From: Paragyromitra xinjiangensis
Lineage: Eukaryota > Ascomycota > Pezizomycetes > Pezizales > Discinaceae
Direction: 5' to 3'
Assembly (NCBI GenBank): GCA_038503065.1
Contig: JBCAMK010000008.1
Coordinates: 1,116,001-1,180,000, forward strand
DNA: 64,000 bases
Shown: positions 23,861-33,990 of the stretch, piece by piece
Layout of the letters: the number at the start of each line of letters is the position of its first letter
Numbering within the stretch: the stretch's first letter is position 1
The notes under the pieces: model-generated
What the model saw: the letters and a program-made list of their open reading frames with translations, nothing else
The model's database searches: none
What the model was told of the DNA's origin: nothing
Translations under genes and position numbers: made by a program

Positions 23861-25038
23861 ATCCAGCGTTCGTGAAGTAAGGGGTGATATTCGCTGGTTA
23901 GGCGGAAGGCTTGATATGTTTGATACGGAAGAATGAAACGAAGAAGAGGCAGAAAGCCCGTATATATACAGATATTCAGCCAATAGGGCGTCCTCCACTG
24001 TATGCTTCGCCGGCTAACGCCTCTATGCCCAAAGCAGCTTTCGAATAAGCTGAGTACACTGAATAGCCGCTTGAGTAATTGACAGCTAAAGAAAGGTAAT
24101 TCAGCAAGGGGTAGTAAGAAACTTGAATAGTAGAAAAACCTGTGCAGGCTGTAGAAACCCTACGTAGGTGGGGTAAAGAATAGAGCTAAATAATAGAGAA
24201 AGGCCGGAAGCGGCACGAAGGAAGTGGGTATGTTCGGCAGTTCGTGTTGGGATTGTAGGTACGTAGGGAAGAAGGGAGGTCAGATTAGATCGATTGGTTG
24301 TTCTTTGGAGGCTGGCAGCGCTTTTGTCTATATACTTGAATGATGGCCCTCGGGTGTCTGTCTCGCTAACCTCCGTCCCCCGAAGTCGTACATGAGTAGC
24401 CCCGTATCAAAGAGCTTTTTCAACAGTTTGCGTTGGGGGCATGGTAGAGTGTGATATTAATACTGGATACTGAGCTGGATACGTCTAGTGGAGTGGATTG
24501 GGAGAGTTACGGGACGAAGAGTAAGGGCAAGTTGTTGCTCTATTTATACTATACCTAGCTTGAGTATTTTATTGTAGTCTTGAAGTAGCTGCTGCATACC
24601 AAATATCCTGGTGGTAGCCTTTAGGTAGTATGTATGTAATGGAAAAGATGGGATAAATGAATAAAGAAAAGCATATGAATAATAGGGATCGAATGACTAG
24701 GAAGCAACTGTCATCTCCGATGGCTCCTGTTGCAAGAACTAGCAAATTTTTATTTCGTTTGAGATTGAAGGGTGAAGAGGGCCTTTTTACGAAAAAAAAA
24801 GGAGTTTCATTGATTTCTAGGTATAAGAATTCCGTATAGAAGTAAAGCTTTGGCATTTAATTTCGCTGAAGCTAATCAAAAATCAAAAACAAATTCGTGA
24901 GAAGTAGGAAATCTTGATACTGTATGAGTGTTGCTGTCTCGTTCCCAGCCTATTTTTCCATAATTATTGTATTTTATTCACAATTATGGCCAAATACGAG
25001 TGTTGCTGGCTACCACAAGGTTCGGATCCAAAGATTTC
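23861..25038. other. Gene-free stretch before CorA-like gene 3' end
   Basis: No supported gene. A short word, TCGGCAGTTCGTG, occurs at about 23409 and again near 24234. The frame at 24569-24856 is AT-rich and hydrophobic but has no family resemblance. The right part is the 3' flank of the CorA-like gene. Confidence 0.4.
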
Positions 25039-27427
25039 TTAAACCTGTTGAGGATCCGATCTCTTTTTGCTTAATTTGAATGATATCTTTTGACCTAGAA
25101 AGGAAAACCACTCCCACAATTTCCACCCACTCCAAATCCACCAATCCTTACTGAAAATCCGCGGCGAAGTCGGAGGAAGAAGGAAAACGAAATTCAAATA
25201 GGAGATTATCACAATGGAAATGAGGAACTTTTTGAGAAAGTTTTTAGTCCCTGTACTAATCCGGATCCGACCAATTTTCCAGGTCGATTGCAATTGCGGC
25301 AATATTAGAGCTATAATAAATAGTATTGGTATCGAAAACACTAGCACGAAGGCGATATTAGGCAAATAAGACCAAAAGCACCAACGCAAAAAGAATTTAG
25401 TCGGCACTTCATCACCAGAAGGACTATTTTCAAGTCCTGGTACCTCTCTTCGCTGCCTCGCTTTGGCGAATTCTGAACGTACGCGATGGGCGATGTATCG
25501 AATAATGTACGTTTCCGATACAAGAATTATGGCAATCAGAATCCATATTAGAAACTTTGGATTCGGACCCCAGCCCTAATACCAGTAGAAATTTAGCGAT
25601 CGAGAAGAGAGTATGGAGGGATATGAAAATTACCTCGATGCCCATGCTAAAAAACGATGTAGTGAAGGTTAAAGGAATGAAGAAAAAAGCCAGCTCAGTG
25701 AGCCTAGTTATACTCGCGGCTTGCAAGATGGCTTTTTTACTCTCAAGAATGGCTATTGACGACATCAAAGCATGAGAAGTTTTCTCTGTGCGTTCTTTTA
25801 AGCCCTCAATTTGTTTTAGGATAATTTCGTATTCAGTCTTCATTTCGCCAAGTGCCCTTTCGTCGATTACTTCCCGGATCCTTTCGCCATCTTCAAAGAG
25901 TGATTTTCTCAACTTTCCAAACATCGCGACTAGCTCTCCTTGCCGTGTGTTATTCTGCCACATGCTCGCATCAACTTCATCAAGGAGTTGCCCAACTCTT
26001 TGGAAAACGCTCTGCCAGTCGTGGAGTGCGAGGTGAAATATCGGATGAAGGAAGCTTGAACTATCTCTCAGGTCCATCGAGTAATTGCAGGCGAAGTCCC
26101 CGCCGGCATTACCACTATCTTTGGTTGTGTACATACTGACGATGTGAGTGGCGAATTTGTTGCGAGTACTTGGGTCAGTGTACGTGAGGTCTTTTTGTCT
26201 CTCCACATGTCTGAATTCCTTAAACTGGCTGAGTGAGGGGGTTGGTTGGATTCTCAGGCTGTCGTACTCATACAAAACTTCATGGACAAAATTCTCCTTC
26301 TTCGCGAAACTCCGAATAGGATCGAACAAAAATATACCTATGTCGACGGATGTATTAGTATTTATCCTTAGAAAATAATCTGACTGGTATGACCTACCGG
26401 TCCAGCCTGTGCCAGCATTATCACGTTTGACAAGAAAACTTATTCGTTCTTCTGCAATGCCTATGCCATGGATGATAGTGTTTTCACTGATTGAACGATG
26501 TGCCTCGAATACATGGTGTTCGTATGTTCGATATAAATTTGCGTCACTATTGGACATTGCTTCCCCTGGTGCCTCCTCCTGCTGTGCTTTCCTTACAGTA
26601 TCTCTTATTGCCCGACGACGTGAAGCCTCATGGATGATATCCTTTGCACCACCCGACATTAGCCTTTCCAACTCTGTCGGATCCAAGGATATCTGCGACA
26701 CCGCCCAGGTCCTCCTTTTCCACGACCAGCAAAAGTGATTTTTCGGTTTCATGCCGTAGAATTCTCTTTTCGTAAAATTTCGGTGCACCTCGCCCTCGTT
26801 CACAGTATCGCTGACACTGAAATCGTTCAGTTTATGTTTGGCGCCGACGAGGTGCTCGGAAAAGAAACTCGGGTTAAGCTCTAATGCAAGCCCTAAAGCT
26901 TCAATCGTAGGTTGTGATAAGTCTTCGGCTAGAATTAATCTGGCAGCAACATTGGGGGGTTTCGGCTCCTCGAGGAAACGCGCCAGGTCGAACCTCTTCG
27001 AGCCCGACACGACTGTTGGCCATGATAAGTGTTGACCCTCGAGCTGCATTAACCTAATATATCTAGATATTGATTTGGATTCACCAAAGATCTTGGGTTC
27101 TAAAAGGGTTCCATCTTCCTTTATGTCGAGAATTATGATGTCCAGTTTTCCAGATCTCTGACAGTCCCTAAATTCTTTGTTTAGGATCTATTGTTTGCAG
27201 TCAGCAAAAATAAGTACTTATTTTCCTCCGATCGCGGGACAACAGAAGCTAATCATCTATGTATGTGTGCTTACCGGCGAGTTTTCTGCGACATATTTAA
27301 CGTATTCAAGGTAGGATACCGCTTGGTGATCATTGCGGGGGAGGGTAGGTGCTTCCGAAGCACCTGCACCGGGACTATCTGTTATTTCGGCCTCTACAGG
27401 CGATGCTGAGATCTGAGAAGCTTCCAT
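25039..27427 (-). CDS. CorA-like transporter-fold membrane protein
   Basis: Fungal protein with a C-terminal CorA/ZntB-like (Mg2+ transporter) domain. Three exons: 27427-27275, 27187-25634 and 25575-25039 (introns of 87 and 58 bp, all phase 0), 747 aa. The first exon (51 codons, MEASQISASPVEAEIT...) is rebuilt from a GTAAGC donor and joins in frame with ILNKEFRDCQRSGK. The soluble part contains Trp-rich segments, then a long amphipathic helix (about 465-500, IILKQIEGLKERTEKTSHAL), then the first membrane helix, LAFFFIPLTFTTSFFSMGIE. In true CorA channels this helix ends in Gly-Met-Asn; here the signature reads Ser-Met-Gly, so ion selectivity may be changed or lost. A second helix, LIWILIAIILVSETYIIRYI, completes the CorA pair. 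Two more hydrophobic stretches follow (IAFVLVFSIPILFIIALIL and FLISIVIISYLNFVFLLP). AT-rich relative to its neighbours. Confidence 0.78.
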
Positions 27428-28839
27428 TATGCTTTAGATGAAGCTAAGCTGATGGAATTTTTCCTTTGGAGGGTTCGTTTGTTCCGACAATGCTGCCAGC
27501 TGAGGTGGTAGTATGGAACTGTCTTTGATGGGGGGGTTTGTTGTATGCTGCCTGTTATCTTCCCGAAAGCTTTGGTACAGTGGTATCTACCAGAGTTCAT
27601 CAAGGAGCCTACAGATACCTGTGTGTTTGGTGCCTCGGGGATCGTATTGTGAAAAGTGACCTTAGCGTGTACATGTACTAAGCCCAATTGCCCAATGACT
27701 CTCAAATAATATACTCGTAATTGGCTAACGCTTGTGCATCGGGCTGTGCCTGCGTACCATAAATACTCTAAACATAGAAAACATATGTAGCACGTAGTAC
27801 AGACTCAGTCCGGTGCACAAACATCAATCATTTATGAGTACTCATATTCTTCGGATGTTACCGGATACTGGTATGGGCTGCCGCTAGCATGTCTGCATCC
27901 TGTAGGGCTTAATTGGCCATGGTAGATCTAGAAAGCGGGCTTGATTCCCCACCCTCTTGAGTAAGGGAATTCTTACAATTCGTTGAGTTTCGTGCAACTA
28001 AGGTTTTTGCCAAATAAATTGCTGGACTTCGTTTCTGGTGTGGTTAATCGCAACTCACAAAAGGTGAGTCAGCAGGAGAAACATGGCGTTCCGGTTACCA
28101 GAAGGTTTCAGAGATAATGAACTCCCGCAGTTTATGTGATAACAGCCTTGGGCCTCAAGAGCTCGGCACTCGTGGTTCTTGGACTACGAGACCTGTTAGA
28201 TTCTGCCTAAGCGGAGCGCCGTGCGGACCTTTCCATGCATAGGATACCTCACTATTACCTCGATAATAAGAGGTTGCCTGCACTGGACTGGACCGAAATA
28301 CTTCAAGTGAAATAACTCTATCATGAGGGTGAGTAGTTAATCGAGCCTTTTGGGGGACTGATTAAGGACTGCCTAATCCAAGTTAGTTTCGTATTGTAGA
28401 GTAGAGATAATAAGGTAACACTTAGGCAACTCCAGTAGTAATTAGCTAGGGCTTTTTAGCCGAGCTAGTGAGAGTGCCGTATAATCGAGTAAAATTTGTT
28501 TCAGCTGCAATACTGGTAGGTAAAACATGCATATTGCATAAAGTATAAGACATGTTGATGCTCCTTTTTTTTCCTCCAAAGCCACGATGCCAGGATAACT
28601 CTTAACGGTACAGTACACTCGCCCTATAAGAATACTTTTTATAAGAATATTCTTAGTGGAACACTCCCTGAAGCTACCTCCCTAGTCCGTATTTGGTAAA
28701 GCCTCCCCTATAAACTTTCTTTATTAGGTTAGACCACTCTTCTTATAAGAATATCCCCCCGCACTCTCGGCCTCGGCAGTATTCTTGTGGGGCGATTGTG
28801 CTGTGTCGAGAAACCAAGGTATTAATATGTTTTATGCAA
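27428..28839. other. AT-rich gene-poor DNA
   Basis: Promoter side of the CorA-like gene, followed by gene-free sequence. TATAAGAATA words recur at 28626, 28642 and 28744, part of them in a palindrome (AAGAATATTCTT). No coding frame is supported. Confidence 0.4.
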
Positions 28840-29589
28840 TGTTCTGACCCGTATTCCAAGGATGCCCGTTTTAAAATAGGTTGACCCGTTTTAAAACGGG
28901 AGCACTTTGAACATCGGCCAACCCATATATATATACAGAGCGAAACTAAGAGATGGCCGATATTCAAATTTTCTTCTCCTATAACCACTACATGTACTTT
29001 AGGCTCTTACAACTTTGACCTATCTAGCCGTAATATATAAATAAACCCTGCGTCCCCTTCCATCATATACTAGTGAGAAATAGTGCAGACTGCCCCCCAA
29101 TCTAGATGCGCGGTTACAAAATACCTTACGACTATAAACTCCACTATGTAGATGTACAACATAACAAGATCCTCATTTCATCGTCACCAGTACAACCATA
29201 TTCCGTCACATCTCGCTTGCCAGTGCTTTCAACATGATGGCCCTCCAAGAACAGCATGTCCAGAGATGATACTACACCGCAGTGAGGCTTAATACTAGTG
29301 TTTTGATTAATAGGTTGAGAGTAGGCTCGTTCCCATCCTCTACTGCCTATGGCTGCTAGCAAGCTGCGTGTATGGGGCTGGGCATGAGACTAGGTTGAAG
29401 GGTAGTTTATACCTGTGGGGTATTTTGGAACTGCACTTCTGGATCGGAAGGCAGTCTGCGCCTTTGCTTGGATACTAAAGTTGGATATTGGAAAGAGCAT
29501 TCCCATAGTGTATTCCCTGAATATGGGTCAGCCGATGTCTAAAGTGCTCCCATTTTAAAATGGGCATCCTTGGAATACGGGTCAGAACA
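28840..29589. mobile_element. ~750-bp non-autonomous element with ~70-bp inverted terminal repeats
   Basis: The left arm (28840 to about 28927) and right arm (29521-29589) are inverted copies. Both start TGTTCTGACCCGTATTCCAA inward from their outer ends, run through a TTTTAAAA palindrome and GGGAGCACTTT, and reach CATCGGC and ACCCATAT. The left arm carries an extra 21-bp partial duplication that includes a second TTTTAAAA copy. Differences between arms are mostly transitions. No clear target duplication is visible and no transposase is encoded. A 29-bp internal word (29366-29394) recurs at 60499-60527. Confidence 0.7.
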
Positions 29590-30194
29590 CATATTTTACT
29601 TGCTAGCTCCAGAAAAATCCCGCTAGTCTCTAACGTTAACAGATTCCCTGAGTTAACGTATGGCTAGTAAGCCAGAGAATAACCAATAAAAGGTACACGA
29701 GAAAGACATGTATGCATATATGGTGCTCTCGACCATCAATCTTTCCCTATAGACGATGGTATAATAGCCAGATTGATAGTGAGATGTTAAGAAGCTTACC
29801 TCTAACACAGCACACCGGATTGATGTTCTATAGCCAATTGGTCATTCTAGCACCTCCTTTATTAGACTAGCTTATTGGAAGTCTCTATAGAGCCAATAAA
29901 TCCAAAATCCAACTTATTTCGCTCAATATAGTGTTAATGGGACCCCATAACCTGGCGTCGGAAAATAAAACGGGTAGAAAAAAAATATCGAGGCAATATC
30001 AAGAACACGTTAGCTATAGTGCACAAATCTCAATTAAGGTGTAACTATATGTGGTTTATTGTTGTATTTGTGGGCGTGCATTGGCCAGTTAAAGATTTGG
30101 GTAACTGAGGGCCAGATTGGCCCAGGCCGACGACCCCCATGATCAGCCCTCTTAATGCAATTTTAAGTTTCTCACGGGATCGATCTCTACACTC
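29590..30194. other. AT-rich gene-poor DNA
   Basis: No gene or RNA is supported. It lies between the inverted-repeat element and GCATCA block B and is probably decayed repeat DNA. Confidence 0.35.
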
Positions 30195-30750
30195 CGAGAA
30201 AATGCATCAGTTTAGGCATCAAGGAAAGTCATCATTTCCCCACCAAATATTTGTATGGTAAAGGCATCAGCAAAAGCATCAGTTAATGTGTAGTTAGGGA
30301 AAAAGGATGCCTTTCCTGTGCCTTTATCTACCAACATCACCACCAATGTATCCCAAGATGATGCCTTTACTGATGCCTTTACTGATGCTTTTCCAGTTAA
30401 AATATTAATCCGATAAAAATAAACCGAAAAAGACAGCTTTCCTAGGAGTTGAACCGCTAGCGGTTACTCCTCCTGTCTGAGCCTTTATCATCCACAGGAC
30501 AGATGCTTAACACTTACACTATCGACTTCTATGGGTTGGACTCAATATAGGCCATGCTAAACGACTATTTTGGCCCAAAAGTTGTTGGGAAAGGCATCAA
30601 GGAAAGGTGTATATTGGAAAGGCATCCAGTAAAGACATCAGTGAATGAATCAGTGGATGCTTTACCACCAAACACCCTCTGGTAATGCATCATTTTATGC
30701 CTTTACCAACTTTTTTTGTATAGGTAAGGCATCAATTGATGCATTACCAC
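30195..30750. repeat. GCATCA-type palindromic repeat block B
   Basis: Dense array of GGTAAAGGCATCAG-like words in both orientations. It includes GATGCCTTTACT repeated about 2.75 times in tandem (30360-30392), a 27-bp near-palindrome at 30681-30707 (GGTAATGCATC to GCCTTTACC), and a 26-bp near-palindrome at 30723-30748 centred on CAATTG. The left part holds forward copies then reverse copies. The tRNA-like unit (30432-30528) lies in the middle, and more copies follow. The block shares its words and layout with block A at 23.5-23.9 kb. Confidence 0.65.
30432..30528 (-). ncRNA. tRNA-like unit inside repeat block B
   Basis: On the minus strand there is an A-box-like TAGTGTAAGTGTTAAGC, a perfect 5-bp stem CTGTC...GACAG around a 20-nt loop (as in an anticodon arm with an intron or insertion), a class-II-like extra arm region, and GGTTCAACTCC, a good B-box match. 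A T5 run begins right after the unit (30431-30427). The acceptor stem does not pair well, so a working tRNA is unlikely. The shared position inside a GCATCA block with the unit at 23546 suggests a tRNA-derived retroelement head or a tRNA used as an insertion landmark. Confidence 0.3.
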
Positions 30751-33700
30751 GAACTGTAGAGATCTCTTGCTATATTACCACCCAAGATCGACCATTCCAA
30801 AAGAGCAAAAGTTCAATCTTCCCCAAGACTCGCCCTTTCGTTCTTATGTGCCCTGACCTCCACCTACATTTGTGGCGCCATAAAATCCTCCCAGGCTCCA
30901 GATAAAAGTGCATCGTTTGCAAGGTTGCCAGGTTGTTTACAGCAAATACATAAATTTTGCGTGCCTACCTGTGGTCCCTGGCACCCTGGCCCTCTGCTTG
31001 AGCGCAACAGCAGGGCTGTCTCTCTTTTCTACTTCGCTACTATCAGGAGACGCTCCTAGATACAAGATATCATTGGAAAGGAACTGCTGGTTTTCATGGA
31101 TGGCAGCCATGATAGGAAGTGATCATAGTGAATTGTGTTGAAAAGAGATACAATTTCATGGGGGCAGATTAGACTTGAAGGGCAGATCTTGATCTTCAAG
31201 AGTAGATCAAGCTTCTGCTCATCTTAAGATCGATATCTATTGAGGTGTGAAATCTACCCGACTAACGAAAGCTTCGACGGGCGCTTCGTAGACCACTTTT
31301 GTTAAAATACGACTATGTTCGCTACCTAGACGATCTAAAAAGCGGTAACCTTATTTGATTCATTCGCTGGTTACTCGCTTTCTTTTCTTTTTTAAGCACA
31401 GCTCCATTAATTGCTTGTTAATCACTTGCGAACATGTTTTTGATAGTGCGTAGTGCTAATCCAAAATGGACGGCAGATAGTTATATGTAAATGCGTGTGG
31501 CTGCCGAATTCCACCCTCGCACGCAGCTTGCCGTAAACCCTATGATGTGCAGCGGCTACAAGGAGTAAGAGACGATAATGAGCAGTTCTAAATGTGGAGT
31601 AGTGTTGGGCGAAAGCAAGCTTGAGCGCGGCTTCTGAATGCTCGAGCATTTGGGCTTGACACACAGATTAGGGTCATAGCTGACCACTGCCAAATTGCGG
31701 GAAGGAACCTCTGTTATTTCACCAACCTCCTTGAGAATTATCTACTGATGATCTATGACCGGAAGCCCAAGTGACAGGTAAAGTTTTTGACGGCCCAGAT
31801 GACTCACGACACTAGCACGTCCTTCGATGACCCAGAGCAGCCCTACAGGAAAATATAGGTCCTAAGAAGAGTTTCTCCTTAGACTTACTTAATTAAGTGA
31901 CCCGTCGACCCTCTTCTCATAGTGAGCATCAAACGATAAGGACGCACCTCAGCTCCCGGCTTTTCTTTAGCTATACCTAGTATCACACTACTATTTCCCA
32001 AGCCCTCTTATATAATTATGGACACCAAACTAGCAAGCATGCTATACGGATACCTAACACATATACAGCATCATATCCTTTCCAAACTCTAGTGCCTTAG
32101 AAAATGTATGCGACTTATTCTTTCCTACCAGCACCCCGGCGGTATAATACCAGTAGCTTCAAGTGAAATTTCACTTTACCAAGGCTCGTCGTACCGGGTG
32201 GGCTTTAAGACACAGAGTTGATAATATTGGTGTAGCTCTAGCACACAACCCAGGGCCAAGCACGTAGCTATGAAAGCAATGTCTTAGGGCTCTTTTGGTA
32301 GGTGGTGCTCTCTCGCATCAATCTTCTCTAGGACTAAACCGAGGCTTTAACGATTGTAAGATAGAGAGCGTACTGAGTTAAGGACTAGAAATGGACACTA
32401 TTCGTCACCCCTGCAGCGACCAACCCGACACTTTGTAGCACCATGCTAAGATTTTGAAATAAGCAATCAAGGGCCCCAGAGTAGGGTACAGACCTTGTGA
32501 AACAGCTTAACCCTTCCATATAGCATCCCAAAAAACGGAAAGCAGAACGCCTAGGACCGTCACTCCCGGGAAACTAAAGCTACCATAAACAAAGGTAAGC
32601 CTATACGCAATACCTTCTTTAAGCCCCATACCCCCAGTTTTTTAGGAGCAGTTATAGCCTAGCCCAGGTTTAAGTCAATATCTCAAAGCGGTGCCATATG
32701 GCATCAAATAATGTGGTGATCTATACATAGACAAGAAAATTACAGAGGCGTTCGCTATGAGTGAGTTTCTTGGCACAGGTCTCGAGCTCAGGTGCCTTGC
32801 ATAAGGGAAGAAATTGACCACCCTAGACAATATGCAGATCCCATTCCCGGGCCTTTCCCATACAAGGCGTTCCACACTAGATTCAGACTTTATTTACTCC
32901 AATAAAATTCCATGTCGCTCGACAATTTTATATAGCCTCTTTCTTATACTCAGAACTTGAATAAATGCGTATAGACAACTAGTCTTGGAAGCAACCCTGT
33001 TGCCTATGTGTTATGGTTCTCCTATGACATTCGAGACTCCCTGGGCGTAACGACGGTATACCAGTATAAGAATTGCTTGATCGACAAGATAGGAATCTCT
33101 CACCATCCAAGCTGCATCAGTTCCTCGCTGGAGTAAGTCGCTTATGTTCATCAACCAAAACCACCTAGTAATAACCTAACTATCACCACCGTATCACATC
33201 CAGCAAGTATTCTCGTAGCTGTTTGCAGAAAATCGCAAGTACTGTATTTGGGTACACCAGGTAGTTAGCAAATTATTCGCCCCTCACCAGAAACGGCCAT
33301 TCCTGACCCCAGGGCCCAGTCAATTTGGTATTTAGTGAGATCCTTACTACTAAGGAAAGGAGTCACCCAGACTCCGCTTTTCGATTAGTCCGTTATTATG
33401 CAAAATTTTACATGGTGTGCCAAAAGATCCCCAGTGTTTAGACCTAAGATGGCTTAAGATAGCCACACCTCGTAGCTAAGCTCCTGTTGATAAGCTATAT
33501 CTTGTGCTAAATTAGACATTTAAGCGTGGGGATTACATCTAGCAAAAATGTGGTCGCAGCAATTTCTAAAGAAAATAAGATAAGAGACTATCGTCAGTTA
33601 TTATTAGCTGCATGTAGTCTCGGATTCGCCACGTGGCGAATCCTCTCCACTGGGTTGGAATGAGGGAACCAAATATCGATTCTGGAGCTAATGGCTGGCC

Positions 33701-33990
33701 AGGGGCCAAACCACAAACATTTCAAATTTTTCATCAAATTTTTCAGTATTCTTAAGGATAACTACCTTGTGTAGCTTTTTTTGATGTCTCCATATCCTTG
33801 GAGCAGTTTTCTACCTCCATCATATGGTATCACTCGGTTAAACCATCCAACATTTTCCGACCAGACCAGCCACCGGAAAGCCTATCAACTACACCCCTTA
33901 CATCCACACCCACGAAAAGTTCCTATCAGACTAACACCATCATCTCCATTCTGTCTGAAGTTGCTTCACCATTGCTATCACTGAATTCAG
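30751..33990. other. 3.2 kb of AT-rich gene-free DNA
   Basis: No coding frame with support on either strand; the longest are about 80 codons and lack motifs. A perfect 16-bp palindrome, AAGTGAAATTTCACTT, occurs at about 32161. The frame at 33785-33994 is ATG-initiated and could be a 5' exon of the next gene, but no convincing splice join was found. The composition and lack of genes fit old transposon remains. Confidence 0.4.
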
